A stretch of 64,000 nt of DNA, from contig NC_007651.1 in assembly GCF_000012365.1 (NCBI RefSeq), forward strand, positions 3,658,001 to 3,722,000, written 5' to 3'. Each line of letters opens with the position of its first letter. The first letter of the stretch is position 1. The DNA is from Burkholderia thailandensis E264. GTDB taxonomy: Bacteria > Pseudomonadota > Gammaproteobacteria > Burkholderiales > Burkholderiaceae. The translations under genes and the position numbers were made by a program. Of this stretch, positions 49,506-61,649 are shown one piece after another. Below the pieces are notes generated by a model that saw only the letters and a program-made list of their open reading frames with translations, was not told the DNA's origin and ran no database searches.

Positions 49506-50894
49506 TCAGCACTCGACGATATTCACCGCCAGCCCGCCGCGCGAGGTTTCCTTGTACTTCGTCTTCATGTCCGCGCCGGTTTCGCGCATCGTCTTGATCA
49601 CGGAGTCGAGCGACACGTAGTGGCTGCCGTCGCCGCGCAGCGCCATCCGCGCGGCGTTGACGGCCTTCACCGACGCCATCGCGTTGCGCTCGATGCACGG
49701 AATCTGCACCATCCCGCCGACCGGATCGCAGGTGAGGCCGAGGTTGTGTTCCATCCCGATCTCGGCCGCGTTCTCGACCTGCTGCGGCGTGCCGCCGAGC
49801 ACCGCCGCGAGCGCGCCCGCCGCCATCGAGCACGCGACGCCGACTTCGCCCTGGCAGCCGACTTCTGCGCCCGAGATCGACGCGTTGAGCTTGTACAGGA
49901 TGCCGATCGCCGCCGCGGTCATCAGGAAGTCGATCACGCCTTGCTCGTTCGCGCCCGGCGTGAAGCGCGTGTAGTAATGGAGCACGGCCGGGATGATGCC
50001 CGCCGCGCCGTTGGTCGGCGCGGTGACGACGCGCCCGCCCGCCGCGTTTTCCTCGTTGACGGCGATCGCATACAGGTTGATCCAGTCGACCATCGACAGC
50101 GGGTCTTGCAGCGCGCGTTCCGGATTGCCCGTCAGCGCGCGATAGAGCTGCGGCGCGCGGCGCTTGACCTGGAACGGCCCGGGCAGGGTGCCGTCCGCGT
50201 CGGGGTTGCCGATCCCGCAGCCGCGCGCGACGCACGATTGCATCACGTCCCAGATCTTCAGCAGGCCCGTGCGCGTTTCCGCCTCGGTGTGCCACGCGCG
50301 CTCGTTGTCCCACATCAGCTGCGCGATCGACTTGCCGGTCGATGTGGTGAGCGCGAGCAGCTCGGCGCCCGTGCGGAACGGATGCGGCATTTGCTCGACG
50401 GCGGCGAGCACCTTCGTGTTCGGCGCGCCCGCGGTGACGACGAAGCCGCCGCCCACCGACAGATACGTCGCCTCGCGCAGCATCGCGCCCGTCGCGTCGG
50501 TCGCGCGCAGCTTCATCGCGTTCGGATGCTCGGGCAGCGCCTGCCGGTAGAACGCGATGTGCTCCTTCGGCACGAACGGCACCGGGTGCGTGCCGAGCAG
50601 CGCGAGCGTTCTCGAGTCGCGCACCGCATCGAGCCGCGCGGCGATCGTCGACGGATCGACGGTGTCGGGCGCGTCGCCCATCAGGCCGAGCATCACGCCG
50701 CGGTCCGTGCCGTGGCCCTTGCCGGTCGCGCCGAGCGAGCCGTACAGCTCGACCTTCACGCTCGCGGTCGCGGCGAGCAGCGCGTCGCGCTCGAGCCCTT
50801 GCGCGAACATCAGTGCGGCGCGCATCGGCCCGACCGTGTGCGAGCTCGACGGGCCGATACCGATTTTGAAAAGATCGAACACGCTGACTGCCAT
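49506..50894 (-). CDS. sdaA: L-serine dehydratase (L-serine ammonia-lyase)
   Basis: A 462-residue single-chain iron-sulfur L-serine dehydratase. It starts [20 protein letters not shown], the typical N-terminus with the SSSHTVGPM site. The alpha domain has [16 protein letters not shown] and [19 protein letters not shown], where cysteines hold the 4Fe-4S cluster. It converts L-serine to pyruvate and ammonia. With the glycine-cleavage genes upstream this makes a glycine-serine breakdown block: cleavage gives methylene-THF, which can convert a second glycine to serine for this enzyme. Confidence 0.95.
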   Translation of the reverse strand: MAVSVFDLFKIGIGPSSSHTVGPMRAALMFAQGLERDALLAATASVKVELYGSLGATGKGHGTDRGVMLGLMGDAPDTVDPSTIAARLDAVRDSRTLALLGTHPVPFVPKEHIAFYRQALPEHPNAMKLRATDATGAMLREATYLSVGGGFVVTAGAPNTKVLAAVEQMPHPFRTGAELLALTTSTGKSIAQLMWDNERAWHTEAETRTGLLKIWDVMQSCVARGCGIGNPDADGTLPGPFQVKRRAPQLYRALTGNPERALQDPLSMVDWINLYAIAVNEENAAGGRVVTAPTNGAAGIIPAVLHYYTRFTPGANEQGVIDFLMTAAAIGILYKLNASISGAEVGCQGEVGVACSMAAGALAAVLGGTPQQVENAAEIGMEHNLGLTCDPVGGMVQIPCIERNAMASVKAVNAARMALRGDGSHYVSLDSVIKTMRETGADMKTKYKETSRGGLAVNIVEC

Positions 50895-50927
50895 TTCGTT
50901 TCCTGAGTGACGGGATGTATTGGGGGA

Positions 50928-52046
50928 TCACCGCGCCGGCAGCGGCAGGCACGCGGCCAGCCAAGCCGGCGGCGTCGGCGACAGTTGTTGGGCGATGCCC
51001 GTGTAGCGGCCGTCCAGGCGCGCGGCGAGGTGGAACAGCTCGGTCGCGTTCTTCGGCTCCCACATGCCGGAATAGCCGGGCAGGCCTGCCTCGCGGCGCT
51101 TCGCGTCGAACGGCACGGGCGAGTGGACGAATTCCTCGTGCGTCTTCTCGCCGCGCGCGTACGGCGCGAGCCAGTCGAGCGCGGCGGCGAGCGTCGCGCC
51201 GTTCGGCGCGCGCTCGCGCAGCCAGTTGCGGTTGAAGCGCCGCGCGGCGAGCGCGGCCGTGACGAGCGGCTGCAGATCGTAGACCGCGTAGTGCAGCGCG
51301 TCGCGCTCGAGAAAATCGTACGTCGTGCCGTCCGGCTCGATGTTGTCGGCGAGATGCTCGACGAAGAGCCGCTGCGCGGCGTTCATCATCTTGCGGTCGC
51401 CGAGCGTGAACGCGGCGAGCGCGATCAGCTTGATCCGGTGGCTTTGCCAGTTGTTGCGCCATGTGCCCTTGAGCGGGCGCTTTTGCGCGTCGATCTGCTG
51501 CACGTAGCCGTTGCCGAGCGCCGCGATGAACGCGGCCGTCGCGTTGCGCGTCTTCACGGGCAGCGCGCTCGCCGTCATGTCGTACGCGAGGATCAGGCTC
51601 TCGAAGCGCGTTTCGTCGATCGGGTTGAAGCTCGGACGGTAAGTGCTCACCCAAGTCGACAGAAAGCGGTCGACGAGCGCCAGATAGCGGCTCTGGTTCG
51701 TCACGCGCCACGCGAGCGCCGCGTTGCGCATCAGTTCCATGTCGTTGAGCGCCTCGGCGCTCTGGTCGTAAATGCCCTCGTGCGGCAGCGTGCCCTCGGT
51801 ATGCACGCGCGGCAGCGCCTTCGGCTCGTCGGTCAGATGCGCGTCGACGCTTTTGATGAGCGCCTGCACGCCCGGTTCGGCATGCGTCGCCTCGCTGCTC
51901 TGCAGCGCGGGAGCGGCGCAGAAATTCATCGCCGCCCGCGCGGGGCCGGCCGCCGTCAGCGCGGCGGTGGCGACGAGCGCCGGCGCGAGCGCGCTCAAGC
52001 GCCGCCGCATCGCCTGCGCGCGGCCCGGAAACGTCTGACGCACCAT
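50928..52046 (-). CDS. Secreted alginate-lyase-like protein (PL5-type fold)
   Basis: A 372-residue protein with a signal peptide (MVRQTFPGRAQAMRRRLSAL, then a hydrophobic part ending AGPARA). The mature part is all-helical with TWRNNWQSHRIKLIALAAFTLGD and FLERDALHYAVYDLQPLVTA, which match the (alpha/alpha) toroid of alginate-lyase-family proteins. In PL5 enzymes the motif is NNHSYW; here NNWQSHR differs, so catalysis on alginate is uncertain. The start at 52046 has an AAAGGAG site. It lies between gcvP and sdaA but is unrelated to amino-acid metabolism. Function in periplasmic polysaccharide turnover is inferred. Confidence 0.75.
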   Translation of the reverse strand: MVRQTFPGRAQAMRRRLSALAPALVATAALTAAGPARAAMNFCAAPALQSSEATHAEPGVQALIKSVDAHLTDEPKALPRVHTEGTLPHEGIYDQSAEALNDMELMRNAALAWRVTNQSRYLALVDRFLSTWVSTYRPSFNPIDETRFESLILAYDMTASALPVKTRNATAAFIAALGNGYVQQIDAQKRPLKGTWRNNWQSHRIKLIALAAFTLGDRKMMNAAQRLFVEHLADNIEPDGTTYDFLERDALHYAVYDLQPLVTAALAARRFNRNWLRERAPNGATLAAALDWLAPYARGEKTHEEFVHSPVPFDAKRREAGLPGYSGMWEPKNATELFHLAARLDGRYTGIAQQLSPTPPAWLAACLPLPAR

Positions 52047-52197
52047 GCAGAACTCCTTTGTTGGCTGGATCGCGGTGTGAGATGTTAGCCGGACTTGCGG
52101 GCGAATGCGAACGCGCGCGCCGTCCGCAACAACGTATTGCGGACGGCGCGTCGTCGATGAAAGAGGGGCGGCGCGGCGCGCGGGCCGCGCCGGCGCG

Positions 52198-55125
<2,928 letters not shown>

Positions 55126-55136
55126 GGTGGTCCTGT

Positions 55137-55381
55137 GTCGACCAGAGTTAGCGCTTTAGCGCTTACTCTGGTCCCATGCTTTGCGGTCGACCGGAGTGGG
55201 GGCTTCAGCGCTTGCTCTGGTCCCATGCTTTGCGGTCGACCGGAGTTAGCGCTTTAGCGCTTGCTCTGGTCCGATGCTTTGCGGTCGACCAGAGTGGGTG
55301 CTTCAGCGCTTGCTCTGGTCCCATGCTTTGCGGTCGACCGAAGTCGGTACCTCAGCGCCTGCCCATAGTCCGATACTTCGC
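55137..55381. repeat. Five tandem 49-bp units, each a hairpin, between gcvH and gcvP
   Basis: Units start at 55137, 55186, 55235, 55284 and 55333, each beginning GTCGACC and ending near TGCTTTGCG; a decayed sixth starts at about 55382. Each unit holds an inverted repeat, clearest in the first: GACCAGAGT pairs with ACTCTGGTC around TAGCGCTTTAGCGCTT. The units differ by a few bases, and the last ones are more diverged. The array lies inside the gcv operon, just before the gcvP start. Confidence 0.9.
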
Positions 55382-55479
55382 AATCGACCAGGGCCGGCGT
55401 TGCCGCACCTACCCCAGTCTCGCGCGGTGCGCGGCCCTTGCCGCCGGGCCGCGCACCGCGTGACGAGTAAGGTGCGGGG

Positions 55480-55860
55480 TCAGCCGACCAGCTTCTCGTA
55501 GGCGGCGGCGTCGAGCAGGCTGTCGGTCGATGCGCCGGCCGCCAGCTTGATCTTGAAGAGCCATGCGCCGTACGCGTCGCCGTTCACCTCTTCCGGCGCG
55601 TCGGCCACATCCGTGTTGATCGCGATCACTTCGCCGGTCACGGGCGAGTAGATGTCCGACGCGGCTTTCACCGATTCGACGACGCCGACGGCGTCGCCCG
55701 CCTTCACCTGCGAGCCGACTTTCGGCAACTCGAGGAAGACGATGTCGCCGAGCGTGGTTTGCGCGTGGTCGGTGATGCCGATCGTCAGCGTGCCGTCGGC
55801 TTCGGTGCGAATCCACTCGTGTTCGTCGGTGTATTTCAGTTCGGCCGGGACGTTGCTCAT
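55480..55860 (-). CDS. gcvH: Glycine cleavage system H protein
   Basis: A 126-residue H-protein. The lipoylated lysine is Lys65 in [20 protein letters not shown]. It starts [18 protein letters not shown] and ends [12 protein letters not shown]. The lipoyl arm carries the aminomethyl group between GcvP, GcvT and the L-protein. It lies 93 bp after gcvT. Confidence 0.98.
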   Translation of the reverse strand: MSNVPAELKYTDEHEWIRTEADGTLTIGITDHAQTTLGDIVFLELPKVGSQVKAGDAVGVVESVKAASDIYSPVTGEVIAINTDVADAPEEVNGDAYGAWLFKIKLAAGASTDSLLDAAAYEKLVG

Positions 55861-55953
55861 CGAATGCTCCTGAATGGAAAAGGGTGTGATTCTTTCTGGC
55901 GCGCAATGGGCGCGCCGGGTGCGGTATCGCCGGGCGGCGCGCCGCCCGGCCCG

Positions 55954-57072
55954 TTACGCAGCGAGGACCTTGCCGTTGCGCACGAACGGCAGTTTTACCA
56001 CGCGCGCGGGAAGATTCTTGTCGCGGATCTGCACGTGCACCGTGTCGCCGATGGCGACGCCCTTCGGCACGCGTGCGAACGCGATCGATTCCTGCATCGT
56101 CGGCGAGAACGTGCCGCTCGTGATCTCGCCGTCGCCGTGCGGCGTCACGACCTTCTGGTGCGCGCGCAGCACGCCACCCGCGCGGCCGTTCTCCTTCTGC
56201 AGGATGAGGCCGACGAATGCCGCGCGCGAGCCGTTCGCTTCGAGCGCGTCGCGGCCGACGAACGCGCGCGGCGCGGCGAGATCGACCGTCCACGCGAGAC
56301 CGGCGTCGAGCGGCGATACCGTTTCGTCCATGTCCTGGCCGTAGAGATTCATGCCGGCCTCGAGGCGCAGCGTGTCGCGTGCGCCGAGCCCGCACGGGCG
56401 CACGCCGCGTTCGGCGAGCGCGTTCCACAGCGCTTCGACGTGCATCGCCGGGACGATGATCTCGAAGCCGTCCTCGCCCGTGTAGCCGGTGCGCGCGACG
56501 GTGAGGTCGCCGAACGGCGTGCCTGCGACCTGCGCGGCGTTGAAGGGCTTGAGCTCGCTCGTCGCGGCGCGCGCGGCGGGCACGGTGTCCCACACCTTCG
56601 CGCGCGCGTTCGGCCCCTGGACGGCGACGATCGCGAAGTCGCGGCGCGGCGCGATCGTGAGGCCGAAGCCGCCTTGCTCGTTGAGCTGGCTGAACCACGC
56701 GACGTCCTTGTCGGCCGTGCCGGCGTTGACGACGACGCGGAAGAAATCCTCGGTGAAGTAGTAGACGATCAGATCGTCGATGACGCCGCCTTGCGGGTTC
56801 AGCAGGCACGAATAGAGCGCCTTGCCGGGCGTTTGCAGCTTCGCGACGTTGTTCGCGAGCGCGTGCTCGAAGAACGCACGCACGCGCGGGCCCGTGAAAT
56901 CGACGACACACATGTGCGACACGTCGAACATGCCGGCATCGGTACGCACCGCCTGGTGCTCTTCGATCTGCGAGCCGTAGTTGACGGGCATGTCCCAGCC
57001 GCCGAAATCGACCATGCGGGCGTTGAGGGCGCGATGCGCGGCGTGAAGCGGGGTGATTTTGAGAACGGTCAT
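55954..57072 (-). CDS. gcvT: Glycine cleavage system T protein (aminomethyltransferase)
   Basis: A 372-residue T-protein. It starts [20 protein letters not shown], then [33 protein letters not shown], and the folate site around [10 protein letters not shown] and [20 protein letters not shown]. It transfers the methylene unit to tetrahydrofolate and releases ammonia. It is the first gene of the operon, behind a tandem glycine riboswitch. Confidence 0.98.
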   Translation of the reverse strand: MTVLKITPLHAAHRALNARMVDFGGWDMPVNYGSQIEEHQAVRTDAGMFDVSHMCVVDFTGPRVRAFFEHALANNVAKLQTPGKALYSCLLNPQGGVIDDLIVYYFTEDFFRVVVNAGTADKDVAWFSQLNEQGGFGLTIAPRRDFAIVAVQGPNARAKVWDTVPAARAATSELKPFNAAQVAGTPFGDLTVARTGYTGEDGFEIIVPAMHVEALWNALAERGVRPCGLGARDTLRLEAGMNLYGQDMDETVSPLDAGLAWTVDLAAPRAFVGRDALEANGSRAAFVGLILQKENGRAGGVLRAHQKVVTPHGDGEITSGTFSPTMQESIAFARVPKGVAIGDTVHVQIRDKNLPARVVKLPFVRNGKVLAA

Positions 57073-57170
57073 CGGGGTCCCAGGCAAGGCGGCCGGGACT
57101 TGGCCCGGGCGCGAAAACAAAACGGCAACTCGGCGAACCGCCGGCGCGTGAAGCCGCCTGCGATGCGTGC

Positions 57171-57442
57171 ATGCCCCTCTGTCCTCGATACCTGAGAGAT
57201 TGCGCGGCGGATTCGATCCGGCTCGCGCGCGCCCCTTCGGTGGGCAGCCTGCCCGTGCGTCGCGTTGCGCGCACGCGGCTACTGCCGCTCTCCAGAGTGC
57301 GAAAAACGTCGCCCGACGCATGTCGTCAGACGGATTCTTCGACGCGGTCGGTCCTTTTGCCTGAGAGTTTGCGGGTGTGCCCCTTCGGCGGCGCGGCTTG
57401 CCTTTCGATCGACAACGAATGGCGGCCGCACGCTCTCCCGAC
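57171..57442 (-). ncRNA. Tandem glycine riboswitch upstream of gcvT
   Basis: Read on the minus strand there are two glycine aptamers in series. The first runs from GTCGGGAGAGCG (57442) through CGCCGAAGGGGCA and AACTCTCAGGCAAAAGGACC (about 57347). The second runs from ACTCTGGAGAGCGGC (about 57300) through CACCGAAGGGGCGC and ATCTCTCAGGT to GGACAGAGGGGC (57174). These are the conserved boxes of the gcvT-type motif. Both aptamers look complete. Two-aptamer glycine riboswitches switch on glycine-cleavage genes when glycine is plentiful; the expression platform is in the last 100 bp before gcvT. Confidence 0.95.
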
Positions 57443-57453
57443 GCGTGCGGGCG

Positions 57454-57482
57454 AATGTACGCGAGCGCGGATGGGTTGTCAA
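57454..57482 (-). promoter_or_regulatory. Sigma-70 promoter of the gcv operon
   Basis: On the minus strand TTGACA (57477-57482) and TACATT (57454-57459) are 17 bases apart. Transcription would start just before the first aptamer. Confidence 0.85.
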
Positions 57483-57704
57483 TTTGGGCAAATCGCTGTC
57501 GCTTGAAGACAAGCGGCGGCGGACGCCGGGCGTTGGCGGCGCGGGCTGCGGATGATTCGGTGAGCGGTGAGCGGTGAGCGTGCCGGGGTCGGAATCGTGA
57601 AGCGTTTCGTCGGCGCGCGCGGCTTGCGCGAAAAAGGCGCCGAAGCCGCGCGCCGAGGCATCGTCGGCCGGGCGGCCCCGGAAGTTCGTGGGGCCGCCGC
57701 GCGC

Positions 57705-58064
57705 TCACTCGCCGATCGCGCGTGCGGCCACGTCGAGCTCCTGATTGAGTACGCGCTGCTCGTCGCCGGACAGGCCGCCGCCGTGCTGGGCCGCCATGTC
57801 GGTCGATTCCCGGCGGATCACGTCGAGCCGGCGATGCAGCGCGGCGCCTTGCGGCGGCGGATAGTAGCCTGCGTTCACGCGCGCGTCGATGCGGTGGCTC
57901 AGGTTATCGATGCGGCTCTGGATCTGCTGCATCCGCTCGTAGCCGACCACTTGCGGACTGGGGCGAGGCGCGGGCGCGGGCGCCGGGCGCGGCGGCGTGA
58001 CCACACATGCCGCGAGCGACGAGACGAGGACGCAGCATGCCGCCGCGCGGATCAACCGTTGCAT
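57705..58064 (-). CDS. Small outer-membrane-type lipoprotein, unknown function
   Basis: A 119-residue protein with a lipoprotein signal ([20 protein letters not shown]; lipobox LAAC, lipidation Cys20). A Pro/Ala-rich linker ([14 protein letters not shown]) follows, then a helical domain with [20 protein letters not shown] and [13 protein letters not shown]. The start has an AGGAG site. The absence of Asp after the Cys suggests transfer to the outer membrane. No known function; it is separated from the gcv promoter region by about 220 bp. Confidence 0.7.
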   Translation of the reverse strand: MQRLIRAAACCVLVSSLAACVVTPPRPAPAPAPRPSPQVVGYERMQQIQSRIDNLSHRIDARVNAGYYPPPQGAALHRRLDVIRRESTDMAAQHGGGLSGDEQRVLNQELDVAARAIGE

Positions 58065-58233
58065 TGCATTCTCCTGATTGTCGATGCCGAACAGGCAATT
58101 GGACGAACGGCTCAGACCGGCGTCGAGATGACGTTCGTTCCCGAATTGTTTGTAACCGTTTGTTGGCGCTTGTCGGCGAGCAAAGCCGGGCCGGACGCGA
58201 AGGGCACGATCGCGCCGGCCGCGCGCCGCCTGC

Positions 58234-59286
58234 TCAGACCGCTTCGCGCAAGAACGGCACGCGCCGGCCTTCGCGTTCGCTGCGCATCGCGAGCTCGATG
58301 ATCGTCATCACGTCGACGGCATCCTGCGGCGCGACGGGGAACGGCGCGCCGTCATGAATCGACGCGGCGAGCGCGCGATAGAACTCCGCGTACTGGCCGT
58401 CGAGCGTCGGCACGGGCCGCTCGACCTCGAGGTCGCCGTCGAGTCCGCGCAGCACGCCCGGCGGGTTGCCGCCGCCGAACTCGACGTCGTCCGGCGTGAG
58501 GCCCGCCTTCAGTTGATCTTCCTGCGTGTCGAGCCCGTGCTTCTGATAACCGGCCTGCGTGCCGAGCACGGTGAAGCGTGCGGGCTCGATGGCCGCGAGC
58601 GCGCTTGCGTGCAGCACGACGTCCTTGTCCGGATAGCCGAGCTGCAGGTGGACGAAGTCGGGCGCATCGCCGTCGTCGCGGCGGGTCTTGATCGTCGCGC
58701 TCACCGCGTCCGGCGCGCCGAACAGCGCGAGCGCCTGATCGATCAGGTGCGGGCCGAGGTCGAACAGCAGCCCGCCGCCGCGCGCCGCTTCCTCGCGCCA
58801 GCGCGCGCGCACATGCGGGCGGAAGCGGTCGAAGTGCGATTCGAAATAGGTGATGCGGCCGAGTTCGCCGCTTTCGACGAGCTGACGCACGGTCAGGAAA
58901 TCGCCGTCCCAACGGCGGTTGTGGAACGGCGCGAACACGAGGCCGCGTGCGGTGGCGAGACGCGCGAGCACAAGCGCATCCGCGGCCGACAGCGTGACGG
59001 GCTTGTCGACGACTACGTGCTTGCCCGCGTCGAGCGCCCGTTTCGCCAACTCGGCATGCGTGTCGTTCGGCGTCGCGATCACAACGCACTCGACATCCTC
59101 GCGCGCGACGAGCGCGTCGAGATCCGGCACGACGACGGCCTCCGGATACGCGGCGGCCGCGCGGTCCGGCTGGCCGGTCGCGATCGCGGCAAGCTGCGTG
59201 CGGCCGCTGTGCGCGATGACGGGCGCGTGGAACGTCGCGCCTGCAAAACCGAAACCCATCAAACCAATCTTGAGCGTTGACGACAT
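58234..59286 (-). CDS. Gfo/Idh/MocA family oxidoreductase
   Basis: A 350-residue NAD(P)-dependent oxidoreductase. The Rossmann start is KIGLMGFGFAGATFHAPVIA. The family motif is HVVVDKPVTLSAADA with the catalytic Lys in DKPVTL. The C-terminal substrate domain has RARWREEAARGGGLLFDLGPHLIDQAL, with GPHLIDQ as the usual His motif. Members act on sugars, inositols or their derivatives; the substrate is unknown. It is a single gene. Confidence 0.9.
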   Translation of the reverse strand: MSSTLKIGLMGFGFAGATFHAPVIAHSGRTQLAAIATGQPDRAAAAYPEAVVVPDLDALVAREDVECVVIATPNDTHAELAKRALDAGKHVVVDKPVTLSAADALVLARLATARGLVFAPFHNRRWDGDFLTVRQLVESGELGRITYFESHFDRFRPHVRARWREEAARGGGLLFDLGPHLIDQALALFGAPDAVSATIKTRRDDGDAPDFVHLQLGYPDKDVVLHASALAAIEPARFTVLGTQAGYQKHGLDTQEDQLKAGLTPDDVEFGGGNPPGVLRGLDGDLEVERPVPTLDGQYAEFYRALAASIHDGAPFPVAPQDAVDVMTIIELAMRSEREGRRVPFLREAV

Positions 59287-59746
59287 GAACGATCCTGTCT
59301 GCTTGCGAAACGGGGGCGCTGCGGCTCGGACGCCGCGCGGCGACGAATGTCTATTGTGGCATGACGAATCGGGGCGGAACGGCTTGCCGGCGACGTTGGC
59401 CGAACGGACAAGGCGTGCGAAAGCCGAACGTCCGCCGCGCGCGACGCGGCCGGACGGCGGGCGGGCAGGCGGCTGACGGCGCCACCACGGTAGGGGGCGA
59501 TCTCGTTCGACGCCTCTTTCGAGGCCGTCGTCCGATGCCGCGGGCGCGGCGGCCTACCGGACATCGCCGATTCATTCGGGCGGCCACGGGAACGCGGCGC
59601 GGCCGCCCGGCGCCGGCTTCGCCGGCTCGCGAAGGCGCGGCCATTCGGAAATGAAGCGCGCGCATCCGTATTCCATCGAACGGCTGCGATCGTCGACGAA
59701 TCGTCGATGCATGAGCCGGAGGCAGGAACGCGGACGTCGTGGCGCG
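59287..59746. other. Intergenic region without recognised gene
   Basis: High G+C; the open frames here are antisense or arginine-rich and have no family resemblance. Small dyads such as ATCGTCGACGAATCGTCGAT near 59690 are the only structure I see. Probably the promoter region of the oxidoreductase gene and the tail of the hydrolase transcript. Confidence 0.45.
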
Positions 59747-60478
59747 TCAGCCGGCCGTCGCCCGCCACTGCGTCGCCCCCGCCCGCCGCCTGATCGCGGC
59801 GGCGGCCTGCTCGGCCCACGCCGCACAGGCCCGCAGGCCCGGATGAAAGCCGTCCGACGCCATCGCATCGCGCGTGAGCGGCATGTCGATCCGCAGGAAC
59901 TCGCAAGCGGGTTGCGCGGCGGCCCAGTGCGAAAGCACGGCGTTCAGGCGCCGCGCGCGCAGCCCGAGATACCACCTGAGCGGCTGCGGCAGCGCCGGCA
60001 AACGATGCATCGGCGGCACAGCGGTCAGGATCACGTGCGCCGCGCCGAAGCGCGTCGTCAGCCGCTCGACGAGCGCCGCCTGCGCGTCGCGCCAGCGCGA
60101 GGGCGGCACGCCGTCCGTCACGTCGTTGACGCCGAGCGACGTGACGACCGCGTCGAAGCGCGCGGCGGGCTCGGCATCGAGCCAGTCGAGCAGATCCCGC
60201 GTCGTCGCGCCGGTGCGCGCGAGCAGCCGCCACTCGACGCGATGGAACGGCGCGAGCGCGCGCACGAGTTGCCCGGCGAGCGCGTCGGACTGCGTGGGAA
60301 CACCGACGCCCGCCGCCGCCGAATCGCCGAGCACGAGCAGACGCAGCGGTGGCCCGGCGCCGTCGACGCCGCTGCGCGGCCCGTCGGCTTCGGCGAGGCG
60401 CGGCGTCACCCGCCTGACGTGGCGACCCTGCGCGAGCAGCAGCGGGCCGAGCGCGGCGGTGGCGAAGTGGTATCCCAT
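59747..60478 (-). CDS. SGNH/GDSL-family hydrolase
   Basis: A 243-residue hydrolase. Block I is LLVLGDSAAAGVGV with the nucleophilic Ser, block III is VVTSLGVNDVTDG with Asn, and block V is SDGFHPGLRAC with the Asp-x-x-His pair. An N-terminal segment YHFATAALGPLLLAQG is weakly hydrophobic and could be a membrane anchor. It would be an esterase, lipase or deacetylase of unknown substrate. The start MGYHFATA at 60478 is favoured; an upstream in-frame codon at 60523 is possible. It follows the membrane-protein gene by 63 bp. Confidence 0.85.
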   Translation of the reverse strand: MGYHFATAALGPLLLAQGRHVRRVTPRLAEADGPRSGVDGAGPPLRLLVLGDSAAAGVGVPTQSDALAGQLVRALAPFHRVEWRLLARTGATTRDLLDWLDAEPAARFDAVVTSLGVNDVTDGVPPSRWRDAQAALVERLTTRFGAAHVILTAVPPMHRLPALPQPLRWYLGLRARRLNAVLSHWAAAQPACEFLRIDMPLTRDAMASDGFHPGLRACAAWAEQAAAAIRRRAGATQWRATAG

Positions 60479-60541
60479 AGGCGTTCCGTGGTGATGGGCG
60501 CGGGGGCGAGCGCGTGCGCTCATGATAGCGGCGCGCGATCG

Positions 60542-61337
60542 TCAGTCGGGCGCCGCCGCACGCGTGAGCGCGGGCGGCCTCGCGCTTCGCGCCGCGAAGC
60601 GCCTCGTCATGCCTTGCACGACGATCGACAGCGCGGCGGCTTCGACGAACGCCGGAATTGCCGGCTGATGCGGCAGCGCGAGTGCGACACACAGGCAGAA
60701 TGCGGCGAACGAGAAGCGGCCGAGCACCATCGCGCGCAGCAGATGGATGACGAAGTCCGGCCCGTGCGCGCGGTGCGACGATACCGACAGCACGCTGCCG
60801 AGGAGCGGGAACACGGCGAGGATGCCGCTCCAGGCGGCGCCGAGCGCGCCGGACAGCGACGTGACGGCAAGCGCAAGCGCCGCGCCCGCGACGAGCCGGC
60901 CGGCCAGATCGGCGCGCGACAACGGCGCGCGCGGCGCGACCGCTGCGCCGCGCGGCAGGCAGGACTGACCGACGCATATCGCCACGAGTGCGACGGCCAT
61001 CGCGGCAAGCGGCGTTGCGGGCAGCCTCACGAGCACGCTCGCGGCGGCGGCCCAGGCGGCGAGGCCGGCCGCGAGCGCGAGCGGGCCACCGGCGTTGGCG
61101 GCAGGTCCACGCATACGCGAAGTTGAACGCCTCGGACGCGGCGATTGCGGACAGCGACAGCAGCGCCGCTTGCGCGCCGAAGGCGGGGCCATGCTCGACG
61201 GCGACGAGCAGGAGAATCGGACCGGCGACGACCGGCAGCCCGGCGAGCCAGCCCGCGATCGATGGCCCCCACCATCTGCCCGACATCGACACAAGCAGCA
61301 GGAACAGCGGGACCAGCGTGAGCTTCAGCGCGAGCAT
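60542..61337 (-). pseudogene. Polytopic membrane protein gene with a frameshift
   Basis: The N-terminal part (frame from 61337) reads MLALKLTLVPLFLLLVSMSG, then GPSIAGWLAGLPVVAGPILL and FNFAYAW. The reading then changes frame, at about 61105-61115, to a second open frame continuing ANAGGPLALAAGLAAWAAAA, LSGALGAAWSGILAVFPLLG and VVQGMTRRFAARSARP to the stop at 60542. Joined, they make a protein of about 260 residues with 7-8 membrane helices. I do not recognise its substrate; it looks like a small permease-type protein. A single-base indel or a sequencing error would explain the break. The remnant is co-directional with the SGNH gene. Confidence 0.7.
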
Positions 61338-61649
61338 CGCGGGACGTCCGGTAAAAAGGCGATGCTATCAGAACGCCTCGCGACGCGAAGACGCGCAGCG
61401 GCCATGCCGCATGCGTGCGTCACGTCGCCGGCAGACGCCCCTGCCGCACGAGCGCCCGGCGCGCATCGGCCGAATGGCCGACGCGGCCGTCGTTTCACAT
61501 ACGCGAAAGAATCGCCGGCCGCCGCCGTGTTAACATGCGCGTCCCGCGAGCCATTTGCCGCGGCCGGCGCCGCCTTGCGCGCGCCGGCCGCGCTTCGCTC
61601 GCGGCGCCTTCCGGCTTCGCCGCCGTCAACCGCAACACCATCCGCAATC
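61338..61649. other. Divergent promoter region between the membrane protein and rep
   Basis: High-G+C region of 312 bp. It must contain the promoters of both divergent genes, but I could not fix a -35/-10 pair. No gene is supported here; the long frame reading into rep is leader. Confidence 0.4.

Noticed and set aside
46570..51711. A 1713-codon open frame on the minus strand
   Set aside because: It is an accidental fusion of frames in high-G+C DNA. The true genes within it (ThDP enzyme, serine dehydratase) are read in other frames; only its last part, the family 9 glycosyltransferase, is real.
55130..55420. Possible CRISPR array
   Set aside because: The whole 49-bp unit is repeated, with no variable spacers between short repeats, and no cas genes are near.
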